From assembly GCA_024274875.1 (NCBI GenBank), contig JAJSAH010000008.1:1-42318 (forward strand): 42,318 bases of DNA, given 5' to 3'. Both the position numbers and the translations under genes were made by a program. The DNA comes from an archaeon (GTDB taxonomy: Archaea; Micrarchaeota; Micrarchaeia; CAILAH01). The notes beneath the pieces are model-generated. The model was not told the DNA's origin, made no database searches, and was given only the letters and a program-made list of their open reading frames with translations. This document shows, piece by piece, positions 18,544-26,615 of this stretch; position 1 is the first letter of the stretch, and every line of letters starts with the position of its first letter.

Positions 18544-19325
18544 ATCCAAATTTCCCTCTCCTTATTTTTAGTTTTAATTTTTGCAAGCATCTGCGTGTTA
18601 GGGTTAATCTCAAGGTTAAGCGTAGAGACCTCCTTATCCATTATGGATGAGATGATTTCAAAAGAAATTAGGTACTTCCCCATGTTTGTTTTCACCATGA
18701 GCAACTTCGAAGATTTCACATATCTGCTAACTTCATTTAGCTCACCAATAACATCACGCAATGTCTTGCCATTATGGGGCGAAGCCATTTTTGCGTTCTC
18801 AAGAGCAACCCTGAATAATTTTTCCTTGCTGCTATGAACAGGCATTTTCACATCAACGTTCATAATTTTTGCAACCTCAAGTATGCGATTATATATATCA
18901 AGATCAATATCGGACATGTTAACAGTTTTTATGTAAGGATACACGCGACGTTTTTTTGAGAAGTTTGGCATCTCCTTAGGAGGCCCAACCACATAACATG
19001 AATAAACCGTGCTATAACTGTCAACAAGAGGTATCAAATCAATCCCTTCTGGCAAATCCCTTCTCAAAACCACATACTGAACTGTCGCGCCATCACTTGA
19101 AAAGTATATATTGGCAGGACCGAACAATGTTTTTATGAATGAGCTTTCAACACAAAAAGAGTTCACAAGCGGTTTTTTATTAACCTTCGCGATGGTTTCA
19201 GGTTTCGGCTTATTTGCAGTTGCAATTGGTTCAAAGCTTCCGCTCTTCTTATCATCAATTTGAATTTTATGCGTAGAACCTTTGCGATTAGAACCTTGTT
19301 TTTTAAACCATGAGAACCATGCCAT
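18528..19325 (-). CDS. Hypothetical protein, 265 aa
   Basis: Not recognised. The protein begins with a short aromatic/basic segment (MAWFSWFKKQ) that could sit at the membrane surface, then a Lys/Ser/Pro-rich linker to about residue 55. A folded domain follows with strands such as ATVQYVVLRRDLPEG and YSTVYSCYVVGPP, helices in the middle, and a final strand-rich part that ends REIWIYRMY. There are no transmembrane helices or obvious catalytic motifs. A TATA-like box (tttttataatat, minus strand, about 19345-19356) is centred about 25 nt before the ATG, pointing to a leaderless message. The stop overlaps the end of glyA. Confidence 0.75.
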   Translation of the reverse strand: MAWFSWFKKQGSNRKGSTHKIQIDDKKSGSFEPIATANKPKPETIAKVNKKPLVNSFCVESSFIKTLFGPANIYFSSDGATVQYVVLRRDLPEGIDLIPLVDSYSTVYSCYVVGPPKEMPNFSKKRRVYPYIKTVNMSDIDLDIYNRILEVAKIMNVDVKMPVHSSKEKLFRVALENAKMASPHNGKTLRDVIGELNEVSRYVKSSKLLMVKTNMGKYLISFEIISSIMDKEVSTLNLEINPNTQMLAKIKTKNKEREIWIYRMY

Positions 19326-19360
19326 GAGTGAGTTCGAGCAACCATATTATAAAAACATTT

Positions 19361-19660
19361 CTACAACTTTTTGAGCGTGCCAGATGAGCTTAATAATTTT
19401 ACTCTGCATTTGCCTTCCTTGAACAAAACAAGAGATTGAAGAACTGATTTAAAATGCCTTGCAGAACATTTAAGCACACCTTCGCCATTTTCTGCATCAT
19501 ATCTGACAAATTTTACATATGGATTGTGCAGAAACCCCATACATCTAAGGATGAAATTCCTCATATTTGCCTCGATAACACGCTGTTGCAATGGTTCCTC
19601 AGAAATGCACCTAAACTTCACATATCTCTTCTTAATGCGCACGCTCTTTTTGATTACCAT
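19361..19660 (-). CDS. rnp2: RNase P protein component 2 (Pop5)
   Basis: About 99 residues. Pop5/Rnp2 pairs with Rpp30 in archaeal RNase P and activates the RNA catalyst for tRNA 5' processing. The sequence shows the expected RNP-fold pattern: KKRYVKFRCIS for strand 1, QQRVIEANMRNFILRCMGF for helix 1, and KFVRYDAENGEGVLKCSARH before a final helix. ATG 19660 is chosen because it lies just after the rnp3 stop with GCAGGTGA upstream, although the frame stays open further back into rnp3. The order rpl15e-rnp3-rnp2 is a known archaeal arrangement, which strengthens this call. Confidence 0.85.
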   Translation of the reverse strand: MVIKKSVRIKKRYVKFRCISEEPLQQRVIEANMRNFILRCMGFLHNPYVKFVRYDAENGEGVLKCSARHFKSVLQSLVLFKEGKCRVKLLSSSGTLKKL

Positions 19661-19664
19661 GCAT

Positions 19665-20159
19665 TCACCTGCTTTTTTCCAGCCTGCTGGCAATAACTCC
19701 AGCAAATTCACTCATAGACCTCAAAACATCTTTTTGGTTAAATCCAAGCAATTCGCCAACAAACGCAAGCTCTTTTGGAGATTTTATCGAATATATATCG
19801 GATGCTCCTGAAGTGAAAATGTACGGAATTTTATATGCCTTAAGCACACTACTGAAAAATTGCACCTTCTCTAACTTTCCATCCAAAATATGCTGCCGGA
19901 TGTCCGAAAAGCACATTTCAACATATCCGCGCTTATCGCGAATTTTTGACAGCAAAGGAACATCAACCCTAAAATCAATAAAATTGACCAAATCATATCT
20001 GCCTGAAAGATTGTTGCCCGCGCCAACAAACGCTATGTTCACTTTAGAGCTGTCATACTTCGCGCTGTTTAAAAGAAGATTTGGGATGTATGCAGCCGAA
20101 TACCCTTCCTCGCAAAACCCATCCCAATCAAAGTTGATATGAAGATCGTAAAAAGGCAT
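19665..20159 (-). CDS. rnp3: RNase P protein component 3 (Rpp30), short form
   Basis: Rpp30 has a TIM-barrel (PHP-like) fold and forms a heterotetramer with Pop5 in RNase P. Visible motifs: YDLHINFD at the N-terminus, RYDLVNFIDFRVDV in the middle, and SGASDIYSIKSPKELAFVGE then LGFNQKDVLRSMSE near the C-terminus, all typical of archaeal Rnp3. At 164 residues it is clearly shorter than common archaeal Rpp30 (roughly 200-240), and the neighbouring genes leave no room for a longer form, so part of the barrel is trimmed. It sits 4 nt after the L15e stop and 4 nt before the Pop5 start. Confidence 0.85.
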   Translation of the reverse strand: MPFYDLHINFDWDGFCEEGYSAAYIPNLLLNSAKYDSSKVNIAFVGAGNNLSGRYDLVNFIDFRVDVPLLSKIRDKRGYVEMCFSDIRQHILDGKLEKVQFFSSVLKAYKIPYIFTSGASDIYSIKSPKELAFVGELLGFNQKDVLRSMSEFAGVIASRLEKSR

Positions 20160-20163
20160 AAGC

Positions 20164-20685
20164 TCACTGTTTAGGTCTTCTCCTGCCCTTAAATCTCAAT
20201 CCCCTGCATTTTCTTCCTGCGCTGGTTAAGCCCCTGTATGCCCTGCCTTTCCTGTTTTTCGCATCAACCTCAACCTCTTTGCGAATAGGGTCTATGAGAA
20301 TTACCTCAAAATATTTGCAAATGCCATCATCGCCAACCCAATAGGAGTTGAGCACTTCAAGATTATCATATTTTCTGCTGGCGCGTTGTTCAGCAATCAC
20401 TTGGTCCGAAAGCTGAGCCGAGAAAAACCTACCTGAATGAGAAGGTTTGCGGCCTTTCTTAAGCTTCGGCACCTTGCGATCTCCTTTCTTGATTCTAACA
20501 CGCACAGCAACATAACCCTTTTTTGCTTTGTATCCTAAATTTCGCGCCCTGCTAAGATTAAGCGGCCTCTCAACCCTGACTATAGCTGGCTCCCTCCTCC
20601 ATTGCATAAGCCTTTGCTTATAGAGAGGAGATTTATTTTTATATTCCTCTTGAAATGCCTCCGTCATATATCTATAATAACCCAT
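20164..20685 (-). CDS. rpl15e: Large ribosomal subunit protein L15e
   Basis: A 173-residue basic ribosomal protein found in archaea and eukaryotes. Recognisable parts: MGYYRYMTEAFQEEYK at the start, then LYKQRLMQWRREPAIVRVE, RNLGYKAKKGYVAVRVRI, and the C-terminal AYRGLTSAGRKCRGL followed by a KGRRRPKQ tail. ATG 20685 is preferred over an upstream start (20715) because AAGGTGG lies a few bases before it and the protein then has the family N-terminus. It is the first gene of the rpl15e-rnp3-rnp2 set. tRNA-Leu lies immediately upstream on the same strand. Confidence 0.96.
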   Translation of the reverse strand: MGYYRYMTEAFQEEYKNKSPLYKQRLMQWRREPAIVRVERPLNLSRARNLGYKAKKGYVAVRVRIKKGDRKVPKLKKGRKPSHSGRFFSAQLSDQVIAEQRASRKYDNLEVLNSYWVGDDGICKYFEVILIDPIRKEVEVDAKNRKGRAYRGLTSAGRKCRGLRFKGRRRPKQ

Positions 20686-20766
20686 TATACCACCTTCGTT
20701 CAGGCTAACGCCCACATTCGTGTTTATTTGATAAAAGCAATATTTATATAAGTAATTATGCAGGTA

Positions 20767-20850
20767 TGCAGGGGAGGAGATTCGAACTCCTGAACCCGCT
20801 AGGGGACCAGACCCTGAATCTGGCGCCGTTGACCGCTTGGCTACCCCTGC
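20767..20850 (-). tRNA. tRNA-Leu (anticodon CAG)
   Basis: A class II tRNA of 84 nt including the discriminator A. The acceptor stem GCAGGGG pairs with CCCCTGC. The anticodon stem CCAGA/TCTGG encloses loop TTCAGGG, giving anticodon CAG (Leu, codon CTG). A long variable arm (CCCCTAGCGGG region) and a standard T-arm with TTCGAAT are visible. No intron and no encoded CCA. Confidence 0.96.
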
Positions 20851-20876
20851 AGCAACTGAATTAAAAAAGCAAAATT

Positions 20877-21077
20877 TTATTTTACTTCAAACGCAACTTT
20901 GAGATGCGCGCGGTACTCAACAATCTTCCCATTATTTACTTTCGCCTTGAAACCAAGAACATCTATGCTTTTTATTCCTTTTATTGTCTTAGATGCGCGC
21001 CTGACCGCTTGACATGCTGCATCCTCCCAGCTCTTCTTAGATGAGCCTAACAACTCAATTACTTTAACAACAGCCAT
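20877..21077 (-). CDS. Dodecin-family flavin-binding protein
   Basis: A 66-residue dodecin. These form hollow 12-mers that store and buffer flavins in the cytoplasm. The whole family pattern is present: VVKVIELLGSSKKSWEDA, AVRRASKTIKGIKSIDV, then the final strands KIVEYRAHLKVAFEV. The usual stacking Trp is in the SKKSWEDA segment. The ATG has a GTGGT stretch shortly upstream. The gene lies between two tRNA genes on the same strand. Confidence 0.93.
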   Translation of the reverse strand: MAVVKVIELLGSSKKSWEDAACQAVRRASKTIKGIKSIDVLGFKAKVNNGKIVEYRAHLKVAFEVK

Positions 21078-21115
21078 TAAACCACCATAAAAAAATCAAC
21101 ATAAAACATTAAAAA

Positions 21116-21189
21116 CGGGCCCAGAGGGATTCGAACCCCCGACCTACTGGTTAAGAGCCAGCCGCTCTACCAAGCTGAGCTATGGGCCC
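21116..21189 (-). tRNA. tRNA-Lys (anticodon CTT)
   Basis: 74 nt with discriminator G. Acceptor GGGCCCA pairs with TGGGCCC. The anticodon loop reads CTCTTAA between stems CTGG and CCAG, so the anticodon is CTT (Lys, codon AAG). The T-arm holds GGGGG TTCGAAT CCC. No intron. Confidence 0.96.
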
Positions 21190-21278
21190 CTCAGACCATT
21201 GCGAGGAGTATCAACAATATCGACGCCTCAATAATATAATTATGATTTAAAGTAAAAAGGTATTTTAAATATAATCCT

Positions 21279-21923
21279 TCATAACTTTGGTTCAAGAAAA
21301 CCTTTCTTGCGCAAGGATGAATAGAGATGCACATAAAAAGGAGATAGCTTTCCGCAAACGCGGACATTTCCATCTTCAAGCAATTTCCTAAACTCTTCTA
21401 TATCTGTTGCATCTGCCTCCACATACGCATTTCCAAGCTCTGATTGAATGTGAGCATCCGAACCTGCGGTCATAAGAAGGTTGTGAGATTTTGCATAATC
21501 TTTTGCCTTCTGATTAATATTTAGCGAGCTAACCCTCGAATTAAAACATTCTAAAGCATCTACATGAAGTGCATATTTACCGATATTCTGCGGAGCATTG
21601 CGCATAAAGTCAAAAGGATGCGCAAGCGAAGTGAACGCATCCTGCTCCCGCACAGCATCAATTATCTCGTAAAAATCGCTGGATTTTATCTCTTCATTCA
21701 AAAAATATATAAGCAAATCAAATTTTTCATTTCCGTCCACAATCGTCTTCTCAACTCCCCTAATTATCATTAAGTCCGAAAAATCATTCCAAGCACTGAT
21801 CTTGTTATGGTCCGTGATGGCGATTGCGTCCACCTTGTGCAGTTTAATCACGCGCTTAACCTCGCTTCTTGTGATTAAGCCATCCAAAGAGTAATGCGTA
21901 TGGACATGCATGTCTACCTTCAA
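21279..21923 (-). CDS. PHP-domain metal-dependent phosphoesterase
   Basis: 214 residues with the four PHP metal motifs in order: HVHTHYSLDG near residue 6, ITDHNK near 36, SLAHPFD near 98 and GSDAH near 152. Stand-alone PHP proteins hydrolyse small phosphoesters such as histidinol phosphate or oligonucleotide ends; the substrate here is not assignable. The start is a TTG at 21923 with AGGTG about 6 nt upstream, giving MKVDMHVHTH, a typical family N-terminus. The C-terminal ~40 residues are basic. Confidence 0.9.
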   Translation of the reverse strand: MKVDMHVHTHYSLDGLITRSEVKRVIKLHKVDAIAITDHNKISAWNDFSDLMIIRGVEKTIVDGNEKFDLLIYFLNEEIKSSDFYEIIDAVREQDAFTSLAHPFDFMRNAPQNIGKYALHVDALECFNSRVSSLNINQKAKDYAKSHNLLMTAGSDAHIQSELGNAYVEADATDIEEFRKLLEDGNVRVCGKLSPFYVHLYSSLRKKGFLEPKL

Positions 21924-21983
21924 AAAAACACCTAAGATATAGCAATTCTAAATAATATAAATGATTTCGATAAAAAACAAGAT

Positions 21984-23003
21984 ATGCACTTGCCTCTTGG
22001 GGTTACACTGCCATTAGTGGGGATTATCTCATTTGCATTGACCTACATTGCCCTGCCGCCTCTAATACGAAAGCTAATGCGCAAAAATATGGTCGCTCCA
22101 GATATGAACAAGAAGGGAAAACCTAAAGCCGCAAAATTCGGTGGCATTGCAGTGTTTCTCGGGTTTATCGTTGCATTCCTGCTCCCACTCCAACTAAACA
22201 CCAGCAGCATATCTGCTGAGATATTGCTCGGAGTTGCGCTGTCAACATCGCTCATTGCATTTCTTGGATTTGCGGATGATGTTTTGGACATCCCTGACAT
22301 ATACCGCGTAGTGCTCCCACTGTTCGCAGCTTTGCCGCTAATGCTTATCAAAGTTGGAACAACTACTATGCAACTCCCATTGCTCGGCGAGGTTGATTTT
22401 TATCTAGGATCAATTGCACTTCCTATTGTAGGAACAATAGGATTAAACATGTACGTGCTACTGCTGATTCCAATCGGAGTTGTGGCAACTTCTAACTTAA
22501 TTAACTTGCTGGCTGGATTCAACGGCCTCGAAGTTGGGTTGGGGATCATAATATGCATATTTCTAATACTCTTTCTCATAACTTCGGGACTCGATAAAAA
22601 TAAAGTGATTGCAATATTTCTGCTCATATCTCTTATAGGATCGCTGGGAGCGTTCATAATATTCAACTGGTATCCTGCAAAAGTGTTCCCAGGAAATATC
22701 GTTACTTATTTGATAGGCGCATCCATAGCTGCAGTCGTTATTTTAGCAAATATAGAGCGATTCGGGGCGATACTGTTAATGCCGCAGATTGTTGAATTTC
22801 TGCTTAAATCAAGATCAAGATTCAATGCCGAAAATTTCGGCACATATGTGGATGGAAGATTGAGGTATGATGGAAAAGTGTGCTCGCTAACGCATTTATT
22901 GATGAAACTCTTCAATCCAACTGAAAAACAACTTGTTGTTATGCTGTATGGAATACAAACGCTTGCTGGAATAGCGGCACTGCTTTTGCTTGTGGCAGCA
23001 TAG
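21984..23003 (+). CDS. Polyprenyl-phosphate GlcNAc-1-phosphate transferase-like enzyme (GT4/MraY-WecA family)
   Basis: A 339-residue membrane enzyme with about ten hydrophobic helices. Family motifs: MNKKGKPKAAKFGGIAVFLG (nucleotide-sugar loop) near residue 45, the catalytic GFADDVLD near 95, NLLAGFNGLEVG near 173 and VFPGNIVTYLIGA near 236. Enzymes of this group transfer a sugar phosphate, usually GlcNAc-1-P, from the UDP-sugar to a lipid phosphate to start N-glycan or surface-polymer assembly in archaea. A TATA-like box (aaataatataaat, about 21949-21962) lies about 28 nt before the ATG, so the message is probably leaderless. Confidence 0.93.
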   Translation: MHLPLGVTLPLVGIISFALTYIALPPLIRKLMRKNMVAPDMNKKGKPKAAKFGGIAVFLGFIVAFLLPLQLNTSSISAEILLGVALSTSLIAFLGFADDVLDIPDIYRVVLPLFAALPLMLIKVGTTTMQLPLLGEVDFYLGSIALPIVGTIGLNMYVLLLIPIGVVATSNLINLLAGFNGLEVGLGIIICIFLILFLITSGLDKNKVIAIFLLISLIGSLGAFIIFNWYPAKVFPGNIVTYLIGASIAAVVILANIERFGAILLMPQIVEFLLKSRSRFNAENFGTYVDGRLRYDGKVCSLTHLLMKLFNPTEKQLVVMLYGIQTLAGIAALLLLVAA

Positions 23004-23045
23004 CAAAGATAAGAATAAAAATAAATTGCGCTTTAAGTGAATTCA

Positions 23046-25694
23046 ATGCTGATTAAGTCAATAGAACTCATTAATTGGAGATCCCATAAACATACATTAT
23101 TGCAGTTTTCCAGGGGAACAAACATTCTAATAGGCATTATGGGATCCGGCAAAAGCTCAGTGTTAGAGGCAATATGCTTTGCTTTGTATGGGACCATACC
23201 AGCGATGCATAGGAGAAAAATCAAAATTGGCGATGTTATATCAAAAAACATTCTTGGAACCAAGCAGCATTGCAGAGTTAATTTAGTATTCGAACATGAT
23301 AATGCGGAATACAACATAAGTAGAGAGATAGCAAATGGCAAGAGCAACGCAGAGTTAAGAGAGAACGGGAAACTTATAGAAGCGAAAAGCGATGCTGTCA
23401 GTTCAATGATAAGCAACCTGCTCGGAGTTAATTATGATTTATTCATTAAAGCTATTTATGCTGAACAGAATAAACTAGATTATTTCCTCACTATAAATCC
23501 TTCTGAAAGAAAAAGGCAGATTGATGCTCTAATAGGAATGGATAGATTCGAATCTGCACGCTCGAACATACTGAAGGTTGCGAATAGGATGAGTAGGGAA
23601 ATTTCTATATTGCAAGATTCATTAGGAAAATATGACCTAATAAAACTTAATGAGGAAAAACGCAGGTTAGAAGAAGAGATGCAAAGAAATGAGAATGAGA
23701 CCAAAAACATATCTGATAAGTTGGAGGCACTTTCAAAGAAGATTGTGCTATTGGATGCAGAATTGAAAGAACTTGGAGAAAAGAAAAAGATTTATGACGA
23801 ATTATCAAAAAAAATCGCGGAACGTGAAACGCAGATTGTGGAGATGAGCAATAACTTAAAGGAATATAATGAAAGGGATATGGAGTCAAAGATAAGAATC
23901 GCAAGTGAGTTACGTAGTAAATCTGATGCTCTTTCAAAAGATCTTAAAAAACAGGAAGAAAGAATGGCTGATTTAAACAGACTTATTGGAAAACTGCGCA
24001 GCACTATTGAAAATGCCAACAAAAAAAATAAGGAAAAGGCAGATTTGATAGGAGAATTGAAGGAGATTGAATGCGATAGAACTAAGGAGGAATTAATTGC
24101 TTCTCAAAAAGAATGCAATGAAAATATCGCAAAGCTTGAGAAGGAGTTGGGGGCAGCATCAAAAGAAATCCAATTGTTGGATGAACAGTGCAACCATCTC
24201 AATTTGGAGATTCAAGAAATTGAGAAATTAGTTGAGAAATTTCCAGACATTAAGCAATTATCTAATAGAGAACTTGAAATAAAGAAGGGGGAGAGAGATA
24301 ATTGCATTTCATGGATTGCCTCACTGAAGGAAGTAATCAAAATTAACGCTGACTCGATAAGCAGATTGGAGAAGGATGATTTGGGCGCATGCCCTGTCTG
24401 CGATACTATACTTGATAAGAAGAAAGTTCAAGAGATAATTGCAAAAAAGCGCGGAATGATTGAGAATTCAAAGAAAGAACTCGAAGGATACCATAAAAGG
24501 TTGATCGCGTTGAATGATGAGATTGCAAAATATGAAGAGATGCTTGAAAAAAGAGATGAGGTGGAAAAGAAAATCTTGGAGCTTCCATCAAAAAAATCAA
24601 AACGCAAAGAGATGGAGGAGCTGAAAGCAGATATCAGAAAAAAGATTGAACAAAACATGAAATTATTGGAAAAGCGCAGGAATGAACTCAAGCAGGTGGA
24701 AGCATTAGTCCACGCCGCAGAAAAAATTGAAAGCATTAAAACGCGGATTAAGGAGATAGATGAATTCATAAAACTTAACGAGAATGCTGAGGCTGACTTG
24801 GAAAATTTTACCAAAGAACAAAAATCATTGGCGGATGAAGTTGAGAAAGGGAGAGTTAAATTGGTTGAGATAGAGAGGCAGATTGTTGAGTTAGATGCAG
24901 GCATAAAGGAAATCGAACAGAACGTAGCGCTTAGAAAAAGAATCGAAAGTAGAAAAAATGAATTGATAGAACTTAAGCGCAGGATTTCAGATGTTGGGTA
25001 TGAAGAAAAGCAATATGAGAAAACATATGATGCCGCAACTGAACTAAAGATTGAGGCTGAAGGGCTTAAAGCAAAGAAAGATGGGTATGCGAAGAATCTT
25101 GCGCTGCTCAAAAATAATCTAGATTATGTAAAAAAGCAGATAGATGAATACAGCGAGATTGATAAAAAAATTAAATACATGAGCAATTGCGTTAAAGATA
25201 TGAAGGAGTTTCAGCAAGCGCTCGTGGAAACGCAGGCTGCTCTTAGAAGCGAGCTCGTGAACTCAATCAATGCGGTGATGAAACGCATATGGAGAGTTGT
25301 ATATCCATACGAAGATATAAGCGAGGTGCGAATGGCCGCAACTGAAAGCGATTACCTACTCCAAGCAAAAAGAGGCGGTGAATGGATAAGTATCGAGGGC
25401 AATACAAGCGGAGGTGAGCGCGCATCAATCGTGCTTTGCCTCAGAGTAGCGTTGTCCATAGTTCTCGCTCCGCAAATGAATCTTCTTGTTCTGGATGAAC
25501 CTACGCATAACTTAGATGAAAACGGGATCGGCGCGCTTGCGCAGATATTAAGAGATAAGCTTCCAAGCATAATAGGACAAACATTCGTCATTACTCATGA
25601 TGATGCGCTTAAAGAGGGTGCAAGCGGGCGCTTATACATCTTCAACCGCGCAAAAGAGAAACATGAACCCACATTAATTTCAGAAACATTCTGA
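23046..25694 (+). CDS. rad50: DNA double-strand break repair ATPase Rad50
   Basis: About 882 residues. Rad50 acts with the nuclease Mre11 to tether and process DNA ends. Walker A GIMGSGKSS is near residue 30, followed by a Q-loop region (YAEQNKLDYFL). Long coiled coils flank a zinc hook CPVC near residue 450. The C-terminal head carries the ABC signature SGGERAS near 789, Walker B LLVLDEPTHNLDENG near 815 and the switch histidine in VITHDD. ATG 23046 is preferred over the upstream GTG 23037. No Mre11, HerA or NurA gene is adjacent, although these commonly cluster with rad50 in archaea. Confidence 0.97.
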   Translation: MLIKSIELINWRSHKHTLLQFSRGTNILIGIMGSGKSSVLEAICFALYGTIPAMHRRKIKIGDVISKNILGTKQHCRVNLVFEHDNAEYNISREIANGKSNAELRENGKLIEAKSDAVSSMISNLLGVNYDLFIKAIYAEQNKLDYFLTINPSERKRQIDALIGMDRFESARSNILKVANRMSREISILQDSLGKYDLIKLNEEKRRLEEEMQRNENETKNISDKLEALSKKIVLLDAELKELGEKKKIYDELSKKIAERETQIVEMSNNLKEYNERDMESKIRIASELRSKSDALSKDLKKQEERMADLNRLIGKLRSTIENANKKNKEKADLIGELKEIECDRTKEELIASQKECNENIAKLEKELGAASKEIQLLDEQCNHLNLEIQEIEKLVEKFPDIKQLSNRELEIKKGERDNCISWIASLKEVIKINADSISRLEKDDLGACPVCDTILDKKKVQEIIAKKRGMIENSKKELEGYHKRLIALNDEIAKYEEMLEKRDEVEKKILELPSKKSKRKEMEELKADIRKKIEQNMKLLEKRRNELKQVEALVHAAEKIESIKTRIKEIDEFIKLNENAEADLENFTKEQKSLADEVEKGRVKLVEIERQIVELDAGIKEIEQNVALRKRIESRKNELIELKRRISDVGYEEKQYEKTYDAATELKIEAEGLKAKKDGYAKNLALLKNNLDYVKKQIDEYSEIDKKIKYMSNCVKDMKEFQQALVETQAALRSELVNSINAVMKRIWRVVYPYEDISEVRMAATESDYLLQAKRGGEWISIEGNTSGGERASIVLCLRVALSIVLAPQMNLLVLDEPTHNLDENGIGALAQILRDKLPSIIGQTFVITHDDALKEGASGRLYIFNRAKEKHEPTLISETF

Positions 25695-25718
25695 TGCTTG
25701 AGTTTTCGTTAAATGATA

Positions 25719-25804
25719 TGCAGGGGGCAGGATTTGAACCTGCGAAGGCGCTAGGCCACAGGGTCCTAAACCCTGCGCGTTTGACCGGACTCCGCCACCC
25801 CTGC
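25719..25804 (-). tRNA. tRNA-Leu (anticodon TAG)
   Basis: A class II tRNA of 86 nt with discriminator A. Acceptor GCAGGGG pairs with CCCCTGC. Stem CAGGG/CCCTG encloses loop TTTAGGA, giving anticodon TAG (Leu, codon CTA). A long variable arm and a T-arm with TTCAAAT are present. No intron. It lies 24 nt after the convergent rad50 stop. Confidence 0.96.
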
Positions 25805-25874
25805 GCAACTGAAAAGAATACACAATATTCTGGTTCAATAAAAATTATAACACTTGGCATAGAGTAAGTATGCG

Positions 25875-26564
25875 ATGCAGATTAACAACGAATTCCTGGG
25901 TAATCTCAGCGGATACTTAAAGGCAATGGAGACCACAGCAAAAGAGATGAATGCGCCAGTGGTAAGAGTCGAAAAAGAAACTGCACAGCCGTTTGAAATA
26001 CTTCTTTACACAATGTTATCTGCGAGAACAAAAGACGAAGTGACTCTAACAGCATTCAAAAAACTAATGCAAAAAGGAAACAATCCTGATGCAATTTCTA
26101 AGATGAGCGCAGAGGAAATTCGAGAACTGATAAAACCTGTGGGATTTTACAAGAACAAAGCAAAATATGTAAAAGAAATGTGCAGGATAATTACGCAAAA
26201 GTTTGGGAGCAAAGTGCCTAAAAACATAAAAGATCTTACATCGTTGCCGGGGGTTGGAATCAAAACTGCAAACATCGTTCTTGCGAGGGCATTCGGCAAA
26301 AAAGTAATTGGCGTGGACACGCATGTTCATAGAATATCAAATCGGATAGGAATAGTGCATACAAAAACTCCAGAGCAAAGCAGCAAATTGCTTAATGAGA
26401 TTATTGAGAGAAAGTATAGGTCAAAATTTAACAAAATACTTGTTGCATTCGGACAGACGATATGTCTTCCAATTAGACCAAAATGCAAAATCTGCCCGAT
26501 ACGCAATGTTTGCTTCAGGCGCGGTGTTGAAAAACATAGAAACATTTATAAGAATAAGATGTGA
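25875..26564 (+). CDS. nth: Endonuclease III (DNA glycosylase/AP lyase)
   Basis: A 229-residue base-excision repair enzyme that removes oxidised pyrimidines and cleaves abasic sites. The helix-hairpin-helix LPGVGIKTANIVL is near residue 123 with the catalytic Lys in GIKTA. The catalytic Asp lies in GVDTHVHRISNR near 146. The C-terminal 4Fe-4S cluster motif is complete, with spacing C-x6-C-x2-C-x5-C (nt about 26464-26517). The ATG is near a TATA-like stretch (aaaattataacac). The C-terminal tail beyond the cluster is short and basic. Confidence 0.96.
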   Translation: MQINNEFLGNLSGYLKAMETTAKEMNAPVVRVEKETAQPFEILLYTMLSARTKDEVTLTAFKKLMQKGNNPDAISKMSAEEIRELIKPVGFYKNKAKYVKEMCRIITQKFGSKVPKNIKDLTSLPGVGIKTANIVLARAFGKKVIGVDTHVHRISNRIGIVHTKTPEQSSKLLNEIIERKYRSKFNKILVAFGQTICLPIRPKCKICPIRNVCFRRGVEKHRNIYKNKM

Positions 26565-26615
26565 AGTGTTTTTTGTAATGGTGGGAGGATGGATAAAAAT
26601 GGTAAAAGTTCACTT

